This document shows positions 32,596 through 42,190 of a stretch of 64,000 bases of DNA, one piece after another (the stretch's first letter is position 1; each line of letters opens with the position of its first letter). The notes beneath the pieces are model-generated. The model worked only from the letters and a program-made list of their open reading frames with translations, had not been told where the DNA came from and did not search any database. Origin of the DNA: Shewanella sp. OPT22. GTDB lineage: Bacteria > Pseudomonadota > Gammaproteobacteria > Enterobacterales > Shewanellaceae. The position numbers and the translations under genes are program-made. The stretch is from positions 1-64,000 of the forward strand of contig NZ_PGVH01000005.1 of NCBI RefSeq assembly GCF_004168585.1, in the 5' to 3' direction.

Positions 32596-33099
32596 ATGAA
32601 GCCTGAAATTCTAGAGATAGCTCAAGTCGGTGAAACAGTATTAACTCAAGAAGCTCAACTTGTCACTGAGTTTAACTCTGAGTTGTTGACGCTCTCAGAA
32701 CAAATGATGGTAACGATGGTTGCAGCAGAGGGGTTAGGCATTGCAGCCCCGCAAGTGCATCAATCTATCTCAATGTTTATTATGGCTTCAAGACCCACAC
32801 TTCGATACCCAAATGCCCCAACAATGGAGCCGACGGTTGTCATCAACCCTTCCATCTTAACTCACAGCGAAACCATGCTCGTTGACGAAGAAGGTTGTTT
32901 GTCCGTTGCGAATAAAAGATTGCCCATTGCGCGTTATGATGAAATTAACGTGCAGTACCAAGATTTGCAGGGACGTGTTATAAAACAAACACTCACAGGC
33001 TTTCCTGCTCGAGTATTTCAGCATGAACATGATCATTTGCTCGGTATCACCGTTTTAGAGCGATCCCAAATGCCTGAACAGAACATCATCGAAAAATAA
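32596..33099 (+). CDS. def: Peptide deformylase paralogue
   Basis: Peptide deformylase removes the formyl group from nascent proteins. All three metal-site motifs are present in this 167-aa protein: GLGIAAPQ (46-53), EEGCLS with Cys101, and QHEHDHLLG with His143, Glu144 and His147. It is not beside fmt, the usual partner of the essential copy, so it is probably the secondary paralogue. AGAGGTG lies before the ATG. Confidence 0.88.
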   Translation: MKPEILEIAQVGETVLTQEAQLVTEFNSELLTLSEQMMVTMVAAEGLGIAAPQVHQSISMFIMASRPTLRYPNAPTMEPTVVINPSILTHSETMLVDEEGCLSVANKRLPIARYDEINVQYQDLQGRVIKQTLTGFPARVFQHEHDHLLGITVLERSQMPEQNIIEK

Positions 33100-33129
33100 C
33101 AGAACACTAATGTAAACAGGATATTAAGC

Positions 33130-34500
33130 ATGAAGCGATTGGCCGTAGGCTTTTTTCTTATAGCAACACTCACTGGCTGTGCCACCAACAGCTTATTTGT
33201 GAGTTATCCTTCTCAGCTTAATAAACAACGACAAGCACTTACCACGACGCAACCCTTGTCATCGATTCAATCCGTTTCTGATAACACATCTGGAAATGAT
33301 GGTTTGTTATACGCACTAGAGGCTGGACGAATCGCTCAAGTTGCCGGTGAATTTGGACAGAGTGAAAAGTTTTATCAGCAAGCCGTAAAAGACTATCAAG
33401 CCTTTGATGACAAAGCGACGATCAGCCTTTCAAGTGTAGGAGCTAATGCAAGCTCACTGCTGCTTAATGACAATGCCATTCCATATCGTGGTCCAGGATA
33501 TGAACGAGTTTTATTGCGCCAATATCAAGCTTTGAATTACTTATTCCAGAATGATTATCAAGGCGCATTAGTTGAAGTAAGAAGAGCAAACGAATTACAA
33601 CAAACCGAACAAGATAAGTATGCGAAGTCGAAGAAGTCAGCTCGCCTGCTGGAAAACGGTGCGGTTTCAGAAGAAGAAAAGCGACTGTCCTCTAACGCCG
33701 GGGCAGTAACCAGCTCATACCTCAATGCTTATAGCTTCTTTATGACGGGGTTATTGCATGAAATGCTCAACCAACCCAATGATGCTTTTATCGATTATCG
33801 AAAAGCGGCACAGATATGGCCCGGAAACCCTTACTTAGAACAATCTCTGGTTCGCTTAGCTAAGCAGCTTTCCATGCCTCAATATGCGGAATTTAAAAAG
33901 CGCTGGGGTGATGCAAAGTTACCTAAAAAAAATCAGGGTGAACTGATTATTGTCTATGAAAAAGGCTTTGTACAAGAAAAGCAAAGCTTCACTATCCCAT
34001 TTAGGATCAATGGTAGCTGGCAAACTGCTTCATTAGCGACCTATAATCGCCCTGCGGCTAACTTGAGCCCTGCAACCGTAAATATCAATAGTACGGAAGC
34101 GATTCAAGCGAGTCCAATCACCAACATTGACGCTTTAGCCATTAATGCTTTAAAAGAAGAATTACCTTATGCTTTAGCAAGGCAAGCTGCACGCATTGCT
34201 GTGAAAGCAGAGTTAGCAAGAAAAGCCACCAGCAAGCATAAACGAAGAAATGATGAACTCGATATAGGATCGATTGCGGCTCAAATTTTTAATGTCATCA
34301 CTGAGCAAGCAGATCGACGCAGCTGGTTAACCTTACCTAACCAAGCTCAAATTGCTCGAGTAAATCTGAACTCCGGCAGCTATCCTTTGTCTATCGATAA
34401 CAGTACACCGCATTCAATTAATGTTGAGGCTGGACGTAAGACACTGGTTTGGGCTATAAAAACTGGAAATGTAACTCGCTTTTATTCAATAATTATTTAA
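33130..34500 (+). CDS. COG3014-family lipoprotein
   Basis: A 456-aa lipoprotein (lipobox LTGC, Cys at 17) with helical, TPR-like repeats at about 60-260 (EAGRIAQVAGEFGQSEKFYQQAV, FMTGLLHEMLNQPNDAFIDYRKA) and a beta-rich C-terminal part. It matches the COG3014 family, encoded next to LpoB in related bacteria. A role at the outer membrane in peptidoglycan assembly is inferred from that link. It is 30 bases after the deformylase gene and 30 bases before lpoB. Confidence 0.78.
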   Translation: MKRLAVGFFLIATLTGCATNSLFVSYPSQLNKQRQALTTTQPLSSIQSVSDNTSGNDGLLYALEAGRIAQVAGEFGQSEKFYQQAVKDYQAFDDKATISLSSVGANASSLLLNDNAIPYRGPGYERVLLRQYQALNYLFQNDYQGALVEVRRANELQQTEQDKYAKSKKSARLLENGAVSEEEKRLSSNAGAVTSSYLNAYSFFMTGLLHEMLNQPNDAFIDYRKAAQIWPGNPYLEQSLVRLAKQLSMPQYAEFKKRWGDAKLPKKNQGELIIVYEKGFVQEKQSFTIPFRINGSWQTASLATYNRPAANLSPATVNINSTEAIQASPITNIDALAINALKEELPYALARQAARIAVKAELARKATSKHKRRNDELDIGSIAAQIFNVITEQADRRSWLTLPNQAQIARVNLNSGSYPLSIDNSTPHSINVEAGRKTLVWAIKTGNVTRFYSIII

Positions 34501-34530
34501 CTCAAGTTTACAATCAAAATGGAACTGACT

Positions 34531-35127
34531 ATGAAACATTTAAAATCTGTATTGGTGCTTGCCGCAGTTCTCGGGCTTTCGGCGTGTCAATCAAAAGTAG
34601 AATACGGTGATGCAAAAGAAGTTGAAACCGTGAATGCCAACTTTGGCTCAACGGATTTACAATCTATTACAACCAAAATGGTTGATAGTATGTTGACGTT
34701 CCCACCAGTGCTCGCACTTACTGCTAACAACAATCGCCCAATTATTTTTGTTGATAGCATCAAAAACAAGACCTCTGAGCATATTGATACGGAGTCGATC
34801 ACTGACTCAATCAGTAACCGTTTGCTTCGCTCTGGTAAATTCCGTTTTGTTGATATGACCAAAGTAGATTCTGTGCGTAAGCAACTGGATTACCAAAATA
34901 ACTCTGGCCTCGTTGATCCTTCAACTGCGATTAAGTTTGGTCGTCAAATTGGTGCTCAATATATGCTTTACGGCAACCTTTCGAGCATTGTTAAGCAAGG
35001 TGGCAGTACTAAAGACGTATACTACAAAATGACCATGCGTTTAATGGATCTACAAACTGGATTGATTGAATGGTCTGATGAAAAAGAAATCCGCAAAACG
35101 AGAACAAAATCGTTTTTAGGTTTGTAA
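34531..35127 (+). CDS. lpoB: Penicillin-binding protein activator LpoB
   Basis: LpoB is an outer-membrane lipoprotein that reaches through the periplasm to stimulate PBP1B. The 198-aa protein has the lipobox LSAC (Cys near 19), then the conserved globular domain (PIIFVDSIKNKTSEHIDTESI, DSISNRLLRSGKFRFVD, RQIGAQYMLYGNLSSI, LMDLQTGLIEWSDEKEIRK). The ATG at 34531 begins the signal peptide directly and has GGAAC before it; an ATG 12 bases upstream is possible. Probably co-transcribed with the COG3014 lipoprotein. Confidence 0.9.
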   Translation: MKHLKSVLVLAAVLGLSACQSKVEYGDAKEVETVNANFGSTDLQSITTKMVDSMLTFPPVLALTANNNRPIIFVDSIKNKTSEHIDTESITDSISNRLLRSGKFRFVDMTKVDSVRKQLDYQNNSGLVDPSTAIKFGRQIGAQYMLYGNLSSIVKQGGSTKDVYYKMTMRLMDLQTGLIEWSDEKEIRKTRTKSFLGL

Positions 35128-35150
35128 AAAAGTTCATACATCATAAAAGG

Positions 35151-35176
35151 AAGGGGCTTCTGATTAGCCCCTTTTT
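35151..35176 (+). terminator. Terminator of lpoB
   Basis: An 8-bp stem (AAGGGGCT pairing with AGCCCCTT) is followed by TTT, 23 bases after the stop. The next 290 bases before the aminopeptidase gene hold no gene that I can see. Confidence 0.8.
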
Positions 35177-35466
35177 AATTGGAGTAACTAAAATATAAGA
35201 GCCACGGATGCGCTTTCTCTCCCCATAATACTCACTTTTTATTATTTTCCTGCGGTTTAAACTGCATGAAACTTTCCTATTAAACCTAAGCTTGCCCACG
35301 AGTTTGTGATATAAAACAGCAACTAGCGTTATTACTTGTAACTCATAAGAATAACCTTAAGGCACATTCGCTCTTATAATTGTGTCATTCAGTTTCAAAA
35401 TTCCGTTTGTAACTTCTAGTCAATTAACAAGGCTATGCAAAACAATAGAATAAGTGAGGCTCCAGA

Positions 35467-38106
35467 GTGAAAAGAAGCATTTTCTTACTACCAATTGCAA
35501 TAATGATACTTGGTTGCACGAATATATCGCTGCCAAAAAACTTGCAACCGCAATCAAAATATCTGACACAAGAGCAAGCACAGTTACGCTCGCAGCAAGT
35601 CTCAAATGTTCATTATCAATTAAATTATCAGTTAACGGGGCAAGAAAGTTTTCGCTCACAAACTACGCTTAATTTTGAGTGGCATGGCGGAGATTACCCA
35701 TTACGAGTGGACTTAGACCAAGCGCACATCAACAAAGTAACGATAAATAATCAACGCTTCTACCCAGATTACAACGGTGATTTTTTGCTGTTCAAAGCGA
35801 AGCTGCTAAAGGATGGGCAAAATCAAATCGTTATTGATTTCACTCGTAAACATAGTACTAATGGTGAAGGGTTAAATCGTTTTGTTGATCCTGTCGATCA
35901 CAACGTTTATCTGTATTCGCATTTTGAGCCCGCTGCCGCACATCAAATGTTTGCCTCTTTTGATCAACCTGATATCAAGGCGACATATCAACTCACCGTA
36001 ACCGCTCCCAATGATTGGACGGTCATCAGCGCTACAAGAGAAAGCAATATTCAACAGCAGGGAAAAAATAAGATCTGGCATTTCCCCGTTTCACCCAAAT
36101 TAAGTACGTATAATTTTTCAATGCATGCTGGCCCTTATAAAATATGGCAGGATAACAGCGGAAAGTACCCACTTCGCTTATTGGCAAGACAATCTGTTGC
36201 ATCGCAAATTGAGCCCAAAGCCTGGTTTAAATACACCAAAAATGGGCTAAAGTTCTATGAACATTACTTTGGTATTCCTTATCCTTTTAAAAAATACGAT
36301 CAAATCCTAGTACCTAATTTTTTATATGGTGCGATGGAAAACGCAGCAGCCATCACTTTTGCTGAAGGTACATTCTTACATAAATCCAAGCGCACAGAAT
36401 CTCAAAAATTCATTCTTGCTGAGGTAATCCTGCATGAGATGGCGCATCAATGGTTTGGTAACTTAGTTACTATGAAATGGTGGAATGGTTTGTGGCTAAA
36501 CGAGAGTTTTGCTTCCTTTATGAGCTTCCTAGCCATTGCTGAGTCAACAGAGTTTGATTATGCATGGCGCAACTTTTATTCCGAAAGCAAACAAAGTGCT
36601 TACCATCAAGATGGGCTTGTAACCACTCATCCAATTGAAGTCCCAGTGGCTTCAACAGTTAACGCTTTTGATAACATTGATGCCATTACCTACAGTAAAG
36701 GGGCGGCAGTACTGGCTCAATTACGTCATTTATTAGGTGATGAAGTATTTAGGCAGGGCGTGCACTACTACTTAACTCAGTACAGTTATAAAAATGCGAC
36801 TCTAGATGACTTTGTTTCCGCTTTAGGCCAAATTGCGAACCGCGATTTATCTACGTGGCAGCAACAATGGTTGTATAAAGCGAGTCTTAATAGTATTCAA
36901 GCCGACTATCAATGTCTCAACCATAAAATTACTTACTTTAATCTGCTACAATCGCCCACAGACGCAAATTTTCCAACACTGCGAGAACAAAAAGTAAACA
37001 TTGGGTTATTCAAGCTCGGTCATAAACGCATTTATCAAACCAAAAAAGTCACCGTCACCTACCAAGGTGCTAAGACACCAGTGGATAGTCTTGTTGGTGC
37101 GGCCTGCCCTGATCTCGTCTATCCCAATGTTGATGATTGGGGGTTTGTTCAAGTTAACCTTGATACGAAATCATTCCATACTGCAGAAAAACAACTAAAC
37201 CTTGTTGAAGACCCATTATTACGCTCAATGTTATGGCAAAGCCTGTGGGATAGTGTAGTTTCAGGTAAATTATCGTTAAGTGATTATATTGGTGTGCTTT
37301 TAGTTAATGCACCGATGGAAACGGATTACACCATATTGAGTCAGCTTACCAGCAGCATGGTGCGTGCGAGTGATGATTTATCGAAGATACAGCCGAGCCA
37401 TCAAGATTATGCCAATCAAGCTCAAAAAGCGTTATCTCAACTGGCGATTCGTATGGTCATGAGCAACACCCACGACTCGAGCATTCAACGTTTATGGTTC
37501 AACACATATATCGATTTAGCTTCAGATAATGAAGCACTGGCTCATCTACAACAGTTATTGCAAGGTAATGATCCGCTTGATGGTATTACGTCTGATTCAC
37601 AAGCTTTAGATCAAGATACGAGATGGCACATTATCAAGCAGCTTAATCGTTATGGCGTAGAAGGTTCAGATCAATTGATCAAAGACGAACTTAAACGTGA
37701 TGCTTCTGATACTGGCCAAAAAGCTGCGATTGCTGCTGAAGTTATTCGTCCAGTTGCAAGCATTAAACGTGAATGGCTCAATAAGATTTTTGATAATAAA
37801 CTCACTTTTTCCAAATTAAGTATTGCGATGAAAAACTTGTATCCAAGTGAGCAATCTTTACTTAGCGAAGCCACTGCTGAACAGCGCCTGAGTATGCTGC
37901 CTAAGCTTAATAAACTTGGTCCAGTGTATATGAGAGCCTACAGCAGTAGCCTAATACCAACATCATGTGACCAAACGGGGATTAATCGCATCGAGCAAGT
38001 GCTCACTGACAACGAAGGAATATCTGAACTCGTAAAACGTAACTTATTAGAGCATAAACAAGCAGAACAGCGATGTGTTCTGATCAAAGAGTCATTGAAA
38101 CCTTAG
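35467..38106 (+). CDS. M1-family aminopeptidase, lipoprotein
   Basis: A zinc aminopeptidase of the M1 (gluzincin) family, 879 aa, with a lipoprotein signal peptide (LGC, Cys near 17), so it acts in the periplasm or at the outer membrane. The exopeptidase motif GAMEN lies at about 289-293. The zinc site is HEMAH (323-327) with Glu346 in WLNES. The N-terminal beta domain is at ~35-230 and the C-terminal helical ERAP-like part at ~560-870. It starts with GTG, with GAGG 7 bases before. It is distinct from cytosolic PepN. Single gene. Confidence 0.9.
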   Translation: MKRSIFLLPIAIMILGCTNISLPKNLQPQSKYLTQEQAQLRSQQVSNVHYQLNYQLTGQESFRSQTTLNFEWHGGDYPLRVDLDQAHINKVTINNQRFYPDYNGDFLLFKAKLLKDGQNQIVIDFTRKHSTNGEGLNRFVDPVDHNVYLYSHFEPAAAHQMFASFDQPDIKATYQLTVTAPNDWTVISATRESNIQQQGKNKIWHFPVSPKLSTYNFSMHAGPYKIWQDNSGKYPLRLLARQSVASQIEPKAWFKYTKNGLKFYEHYFGIPYPFKKYDQILVPNFLYGAMENAAAITFAEGTFLHKSKRTESQKFILAEVILHEMAHQWFGNLVTMKWWNGLWLNESFASFMSFLAIAESTEFDYAWRNFYSESKQSAYHQDGLVTTHPIEVPVASTVNAFDNIDAITYSKGAAVLAQLRHLLGDEVFRQGVHYYLTQYSYKNATLDDFVSALGQIANRDLSTWQQQWLYKASLNSIQADYQCLNHKITYFNLLQSPTDANFPTLREQKVNIGLFKLGHKRIYQTKKVTVTYQGAKTPVDSLVGAACPDLVYPNVDDWGFVQVNLDTKSFHTAEKQLNLVEDPLLRSMLWQSLWDSVVSGKLSLSDYIGVLLVNAPMETDYTILSQLTSSMVRASDDLSKIQPSHQDYANQAQKALSQLAIRMVMSNTHDSSIQRLWFNTYIDLASDNEALAHLQQLLQGNDPLDGITSDSQALDQDTRWHIIKQLNRYGVEGSDQLIKDELKRDASDTGQKAAIAAEVIRPVASIKREWLNKIFDNKLTFSKLSIAMKNLYPSEQSLLSEATAEQRLSMLPKLNKLGPVYMRAYSSSLIPTSCDQTGINRIEQVLTDNEGISELVKRNLLEHKQAEQRCVLIKESLKP

Positions 38107-38131
38107 TGTTTTTGAGTTTTAGTGTTAAAAA

Positions 38132-38158
38132 CGTCATGCCAGCAGAGCTGGCATGACG
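38132..38158. terminator. Strong palindromic hairpin between convergent genes
   Basis: A 12-bp perfect stem (CGTCATGCCAGC and GCTGGCATGACG) with a 3-base loop. It lacks a T tract. It could terminate both flanking genes or be a REP-like repeat unit. Confidence 0.55.
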
Positions 38159-38166
38159 ACTCAAAT

Positions 38167-38733
38167 TTATTCAAATAGATGCTTAATCGCTGCTAAATCT
38201 TTTTTTCCAGCCGCAATTTCTTCTGGTGTAAGCCCTGAAACTTCATGTGGAAATACCAGCCACTCATCAGACTCATGGATGAAATAGTCAGGCGTTAGTT
38301 CTACTTTTTTATTTTTTGGTTTGTAGTAAGGGGTCGCAATACGAATATCTTTAGGTAAGTTTAAACGCATTTGTTGCTTTAGTTTTTCAAGTAACGCTTC
38401 TACGCTTCGTCCTGAATCAAATACATCATCAACAACTAAAATACTTTCATCGGCATTTGCATGCTCAATGATGTAGTGCAAACCGTGGACTCGAATTTCT
38501 TTACTTTGCTTGTCGGTGCCAATACCGTAATAAGATGAGGTACGCACGGCAATGTGGTCTGTTTCTATTTGCTTATAATCAAAGTATTCTTGAACAGCAA
38601 TACCAATTGGTGCCCCACCACGCCAAATTCCGACGATATAGTCCGGTCTAAAACCACTTTCATATACTTGCGCTGCTAAACGAAATGAATCTTCGAGCAA
38701 CTGCTGAGCACTAATATAATGTTTTTCTATCAC
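38167..38733 (-). CDS. Phosphoribosyltransferase (hypoxanthine-type)
   Basis: A 188-aa type I phosphoribosyltransferase. The PRPP-binding signature is ILVVDDVFDSGRSVE, and the N-terminal part holds FRPDYIVGIWRGGAPIGIAVQEYF. The arrangement resembles hypoxanthine/xanthine phosphoribosyltransferases for purine salvage. I place the start at the GTG at 38733 because GGGGA lies 8 bases upstream and the homologous region starts there; the frame is open 38 codons further, to 38847. Substrate not certain. Confidence 0.82.
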   Translation of the reverse strand: MIEKHYISAQQLLEDSFRLAAQVYESGFRPDYIVGIWRGGAPIGIAVQEYFDYKQIETDHIAVRTSSYYGIGTDKQSKEIRVHGLHYIIEHANADESILVVDDVFDSGRSVEALLEKLKQQMRLNLPKDIRIATPYYKPKNKKVELTPDYFIHESDEWLVFPHEVSGLTPEEIAAGKKDLAAIKHLFE

Positions 38734-38998
38734 AGGTAGGTCCCCAATTGTTTTTGTTTTGATATCAATGGGTTTGAGAAAAGTAATACCAAGCCTAAAT
38801 ACATAAACAAATAAAATGTCATGCGAATTAGATAACAGTATAACCAAGTTTTATATCTCAAACTTGGCGGGATATTTTACTTTAAAATAGCCTACATGGT
38901 TGAATTAATTTAGCTAACATTGCGGATGATCAAAGAAGCCGCTAATTAACAATAAGTAAGTAGCGGCTCTATAGAAGTTCATGAGTGCAAAAAAAGGG

Positions 38999-40756
38999 TT
39001 ATACCAACTCTGGTACACCAGCCATCATCGTTTTAGTTTGACGCTTAGTTTCATCTTCTTTGAACTCTTTTGACAAAACAGTATCAACGTAATACCAGTT
39101 GCTTTCTACTTTTTCAGGCGTAAATGTTACTGTCATAAATCCACGATCACCCATATTAGCGTATTTTAAATCTTCAACCAATTGTAAAACGGCCGCTTCA
39201 GTTGCAGGTAATTCTGGTTGCGGTATTTGCAAGTAGTACTCTAACCCTGGAGAAGAAACCGAAGCCGTTGCAAACTCAACTCCAACCACATCGCCATTAA
39301 CATCACGAAGCTCATTTGCCCATGCATTATGAGTGTCCCCAGCCAGTACAACAAAGTTCTGCTGGCGAGATTTAGCTGTTCCGAAAATCACTTCACGCTC
39401 ATAGGCATATCCATCCCAAGCATCCAAATTGTATGGAATCGATGGCAGTTGCAACATGGCTAACACTTCAGGAGTTAATAGGTGCTGACCCGCTGCGAGT
39501 GCTTGCAACTCACCAGCCGTCAATGTCGGATCGCCCGCTTGTGCTCTTGCCGCTATTTGTGCAAGCTGTGCTAATTGAGCAAATTGCGAAATGCTGATTT
39601 GCTGCGTTGCAATAGCCGCTGGTAAAAACACTTTCCCCATAAGCACTTGCTGACCCAAAACTTGCCATTTAGCCGTTGATTGCAACATTTCACCTTGTAA
39701 CCACAATAACTGAGTTAAGCCAAGCATAGTGCGATTGGTATCGGTCACATCAGCCATGAAGCTGTCGCCGTCAAAACCACCCGTATTTGGATCGATATAA
39801 TTTTCAAAAGCGAGTTGCTTATCACGACCTAATAGGCGTGTATCAAGCATGTGCAGATCCAACAAATCACCATATGAGAAGCTGCGGTAGATCTCTTCAT
39901 GACGACCTTCGCGCCAAGGGCGGATTGGTAACCACTCAAAATACGCCTGTAGCGCTGCTTGCTTACGTGCAGCAAAATCACCCTCTTCTTCTTGATGATT
40001 CTCAGCACCATCTTTATAGGAATCATTGGTGACTTCATGATCATCCCATACCATGATGAATGGGCTTTGTTGATGCAGCTTTTGCAGGCTATTGTCCGAG
40101 CGATATTGTGCGTAGCGTTGACGATAATCGTCTAAACTGACGATTTCTCGATCCGGCATGACTTCACGACCTTCAACTTTACTTGTGCCATTAGCAGAAC
40201 TGTCATTACCATACTCATAAATGTAATCACCGAGATGAATAACGGCATCTATCTCTGATTGCTGGGTCGCAAGCTCATACACATTGAAATAACCCACTGG
40301 ATAGTTAGCACAAGATAAAACGGCAAACTTAACTTGAGCGATCTCACCTTCAGGTAACGTTTTAGTGACTCCCACAGTCGACGTGTTATCACCCGACATA
40401 AAGCGGTAATAATACGTTTGCCCTGGTCGTAAACCTACAGCATCAATTTTTACCGTATAGTCACGCTCAGCAGTGGTTGTCATACTACCGTCACGAATAA
40501 CATCACTAAAATCACTGTCCGTAGCCACTTGCCAGCTTACACTGACTTCACCTTGCTCATTGGGTGAAACTCGAGTCCATAGAATGACGGCATTACTTGC
40601 AGGATCACCACTGGCAACACCATGAAGAAACTGTCCAGAAATTCGGTCCTTTTTATCATCACTGCTACACCCCATCAATCCATACGATAGAACTGCGGCC
40701 CCAACACCTTTTGCAGAAAATGCTAAAAAATCACGACGGTTATATTTTGTTGTCAT
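38999..40756 (-). CDS. phoD: PhoD-type alkaline phosphatase, Tat-exported
   Basis: A 585-aa metallo-phosphodiesterase/phosphatase of the PhoD family. The N-terminus has a Tat signal (RRDFLAF) and a following lipobox-like LMGC. The N-terminal beta domain is at ~40-135 (VASGDPASNAVILWTRV). The metallophosphatase core has AVLSCANYPVGYFNVY, VIHLGDYIYEYG, MVWDDHEVTNDSY and VVLAGDTHNAWANEL, supplying the metal ligands. Such enzymes release phosphate from esters outside the membrane. No convincing PhoB box was seen upstream. Confidence 0.92.
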   Translation of the reverse strand: MTTKYNRRDFLAFSAKGVGAAVLSYGLMGCSSDDKKDRISGQFLHGVASGDPASNAVILWTRVSPNEQGEVSVSWQVATDSDFSDVIRDGSMTTTAERDYTVKIDAVGLRPGQTYYYRFMSGDNTSTVGVTKTLPEGEIAQVKFAVLSCANYPVGYFNVYELATQQSEIDAVIHLGDYIYEYGNDSSANGTSKVEGREVMPDREIVSLDDYRQRYAQYRSDNSLQKLHQQSPFIMVWDDHEVTNDSYKDGAENHQEEEGDFAARKQAALQAYFEWLPIRPWREGRHEEIYRSFSYGDLLDLHMLDTRLLGRDKQLAFENYIDPNTGGFDGDSFMADVTDTNRTMLGLTQLLWLQGEMLQSTAKWQVLGQQVLMGKVFLPAAIATQQISISQFAQLAQLAQIAARAQAGDPTLTAGELQALAAGQHLLTPEVLAMLQLPSIPYNLDAWDGYAYEREVIFGTAKSRQQNFVVLAGDTHNAWANELRDVNGDVVGVEFATASVSSPGLEYYLQIPQPELPATEAAVLQLVEDLKYANMGDRGFMTVTFTPEKVESNWYYVDTVLSKEFKEDETKRQTKTMMAGVPELV

Positions 40757-41066
40757 TATTATTCCTTGTTATTCTTTTCCCTGAGCCAACACAATGTGTA
40801 TTCGCTAAAGAGGTCTGACGTCTCATAACCCAGTTAGGTTACACAAATGTTTATTATATGTAACTATGTTCTACTACTTTTTTCTTAGTCCTTTCACCAT
40901 TTCAGAAATTAATAGCTATAATCGCAAGAGAAAGTGTCGTTGTATCATTCAAAGATTTAGCTTTTCTCGTAAAAGGTCGTATTGTTTAAAGGTAAACGAT
41001 TAGATAATCACGATTTAATTGCGCCATAAGTCAGAAGAGTATTTGGAAACATAAGGAATAACTCGA

Positions 41067-41894
41067 GTGGAAAAAAAAATCACAACATCTTCTGCTAACA
41101 GCAACGACGTTTCTGCTCGACGTAAGGCATTGAATTTAGGTGGCCAATTAGGCTTAGTTGCAGATGGTGATTATAAGCCCGCCAATGCCTCAGTTGCAGC
41201 ACGTGGTGAACACCGACAACGTAAACTCATTGCGAACTATCAAAAGAATTTAGAATCCATTTATCAATTGGCTCTAGAACACACCCCTTCTGACGTTACA
41301 GGCATCGACTTAGATCCAGATTGGTTGTATCACTTTTTTGAAATGGCTGAAAAAATCCATAACCCTAAAATGCAGGATCTCTGGGCTAGAATTCTGGCAA
41401 GAGAAATCGTAAAACCAGGTAACTTCACCATTGAGACTTTAGACACCTTAAAGAAACTGACACAACGTGAAGCGCTGATTCTCGAAAGAGCGCTAGGGCT
41501 TGGCTCTACGTTTAATAATGAAACTCGGTTGAAACTGCTAAGTCGCTATAGAGTCACAGGCGGCTGGGCGACTTATTTCAGAAGTAACCCAATTCGATTA
41601 ATCGATTTATCAAAATGTGGACTTCCCTACTCCAGCATTCTAACGATGATACATGCTGGCATTTTACATCCAGAAGAATTTGAAACGGGTAAATTAACCA
41701 AAGGTGAAGAGATAAAAGTCACTTATCCTCACAAACAGTTGTCATTAATACCAAAAATTCCCCATATCGTCGTTGGCTATTATCGATTTACCAACATAGG
41801 AAATGAGCTTGCACAGCTGGTGTCGCCAAAATTAGAATCCAATGTTTTTGAAGTGATCAGAAGCACATTGAATGACGATTTTGTAATCCAATGA
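41067..41894 (+). CDS. TIGR03899 family protein
   Basis: A 275-aa soluble protein matching the TIGR03899 family of Shewanella and Vibrio relatives. It has a conserved RRKALNLGGQLGLV segment near residue 20 and DLWARILAREIVKPGNFTIETL near 110, a pattern also seen in DUF2806-like proteins. Function unknown. GTG start preceded by AAGGAA. The 310 bases upstream hold the two divergent promoters and no gene that I can see. Confidence 0.7.
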   Translation: MEKKITTSSANSNDVSARRKALNLGGQLGLVADGDYKPANASVAARGEHRQRKLIANYQKNLESIYQLALEHTPSDVTGIDLDPDWLYHFFEMAEKIHNPKMQDLWARILAREIVKPGNFTIETLDTLKKLTQREALILERALGLGSTFNNETRLKLLSRYRVTGGWATYFRSNPIRLIDLSKCGLPYSSILTMIHAGILHPEEFETGKLTKGEEIKVTYPHKQLSLIPKIPHIVVGYYRFTNIGNELAQLVSPKLESNVFEVIRSTLNDDFVIQ

Positions 41895-41986
41895 GCCGAC
41901 GCTAAGATTAAACATCTTTAATCTAACCATCATACTGTATTGTGTATGGTAAATTTACCTTTTAAGCTCATTAGCTCAAAAGGTTT

Positions 41987-42190
41987 ATGGCCACAACTTT
42001 AATTCAGTGTAATCATTTAGCGGAAGGCTTTACTGATAATGGCCAATTACAATCCGTTTCTCAGTACCTCGAACAGCAAAAACAACAGAAAGCACACCTT
42101 CCTACGCTCATGCTATACATAGGAACAGTGAGATCTATCCTGTTGAATATAATGTTGTGTGGCATACACTTCATGGGCCAAACAATCTAA
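41987..42190 (+). pseudogene. N-terminal piece of the effector-like gene, out of frame
   Basis: An ATG with AAAAGG 3 bases upstream opens a 67-codon frame that begins MATTLIQCNHLAEGFTDNGQ. The following gene reads in the -1 frame and has plausible protein sequence upstream of its first start codon (RNSEIYPVEYNVVWHTLH). This suggests one original gene from 41987 to 43986, split by a single-base change near 42115-42130. A sequencing error gives the same picture. Confidence 0.5.

Noticed and set aside
42070-42100. Programmed -1 frameshift at the A-rich stretch CAAAAACAAC
   Set aside because: The codon phase does not give an X XXY YYZ slippery heptamer in the first frame, and the likely shift point lies about 40 bases later.
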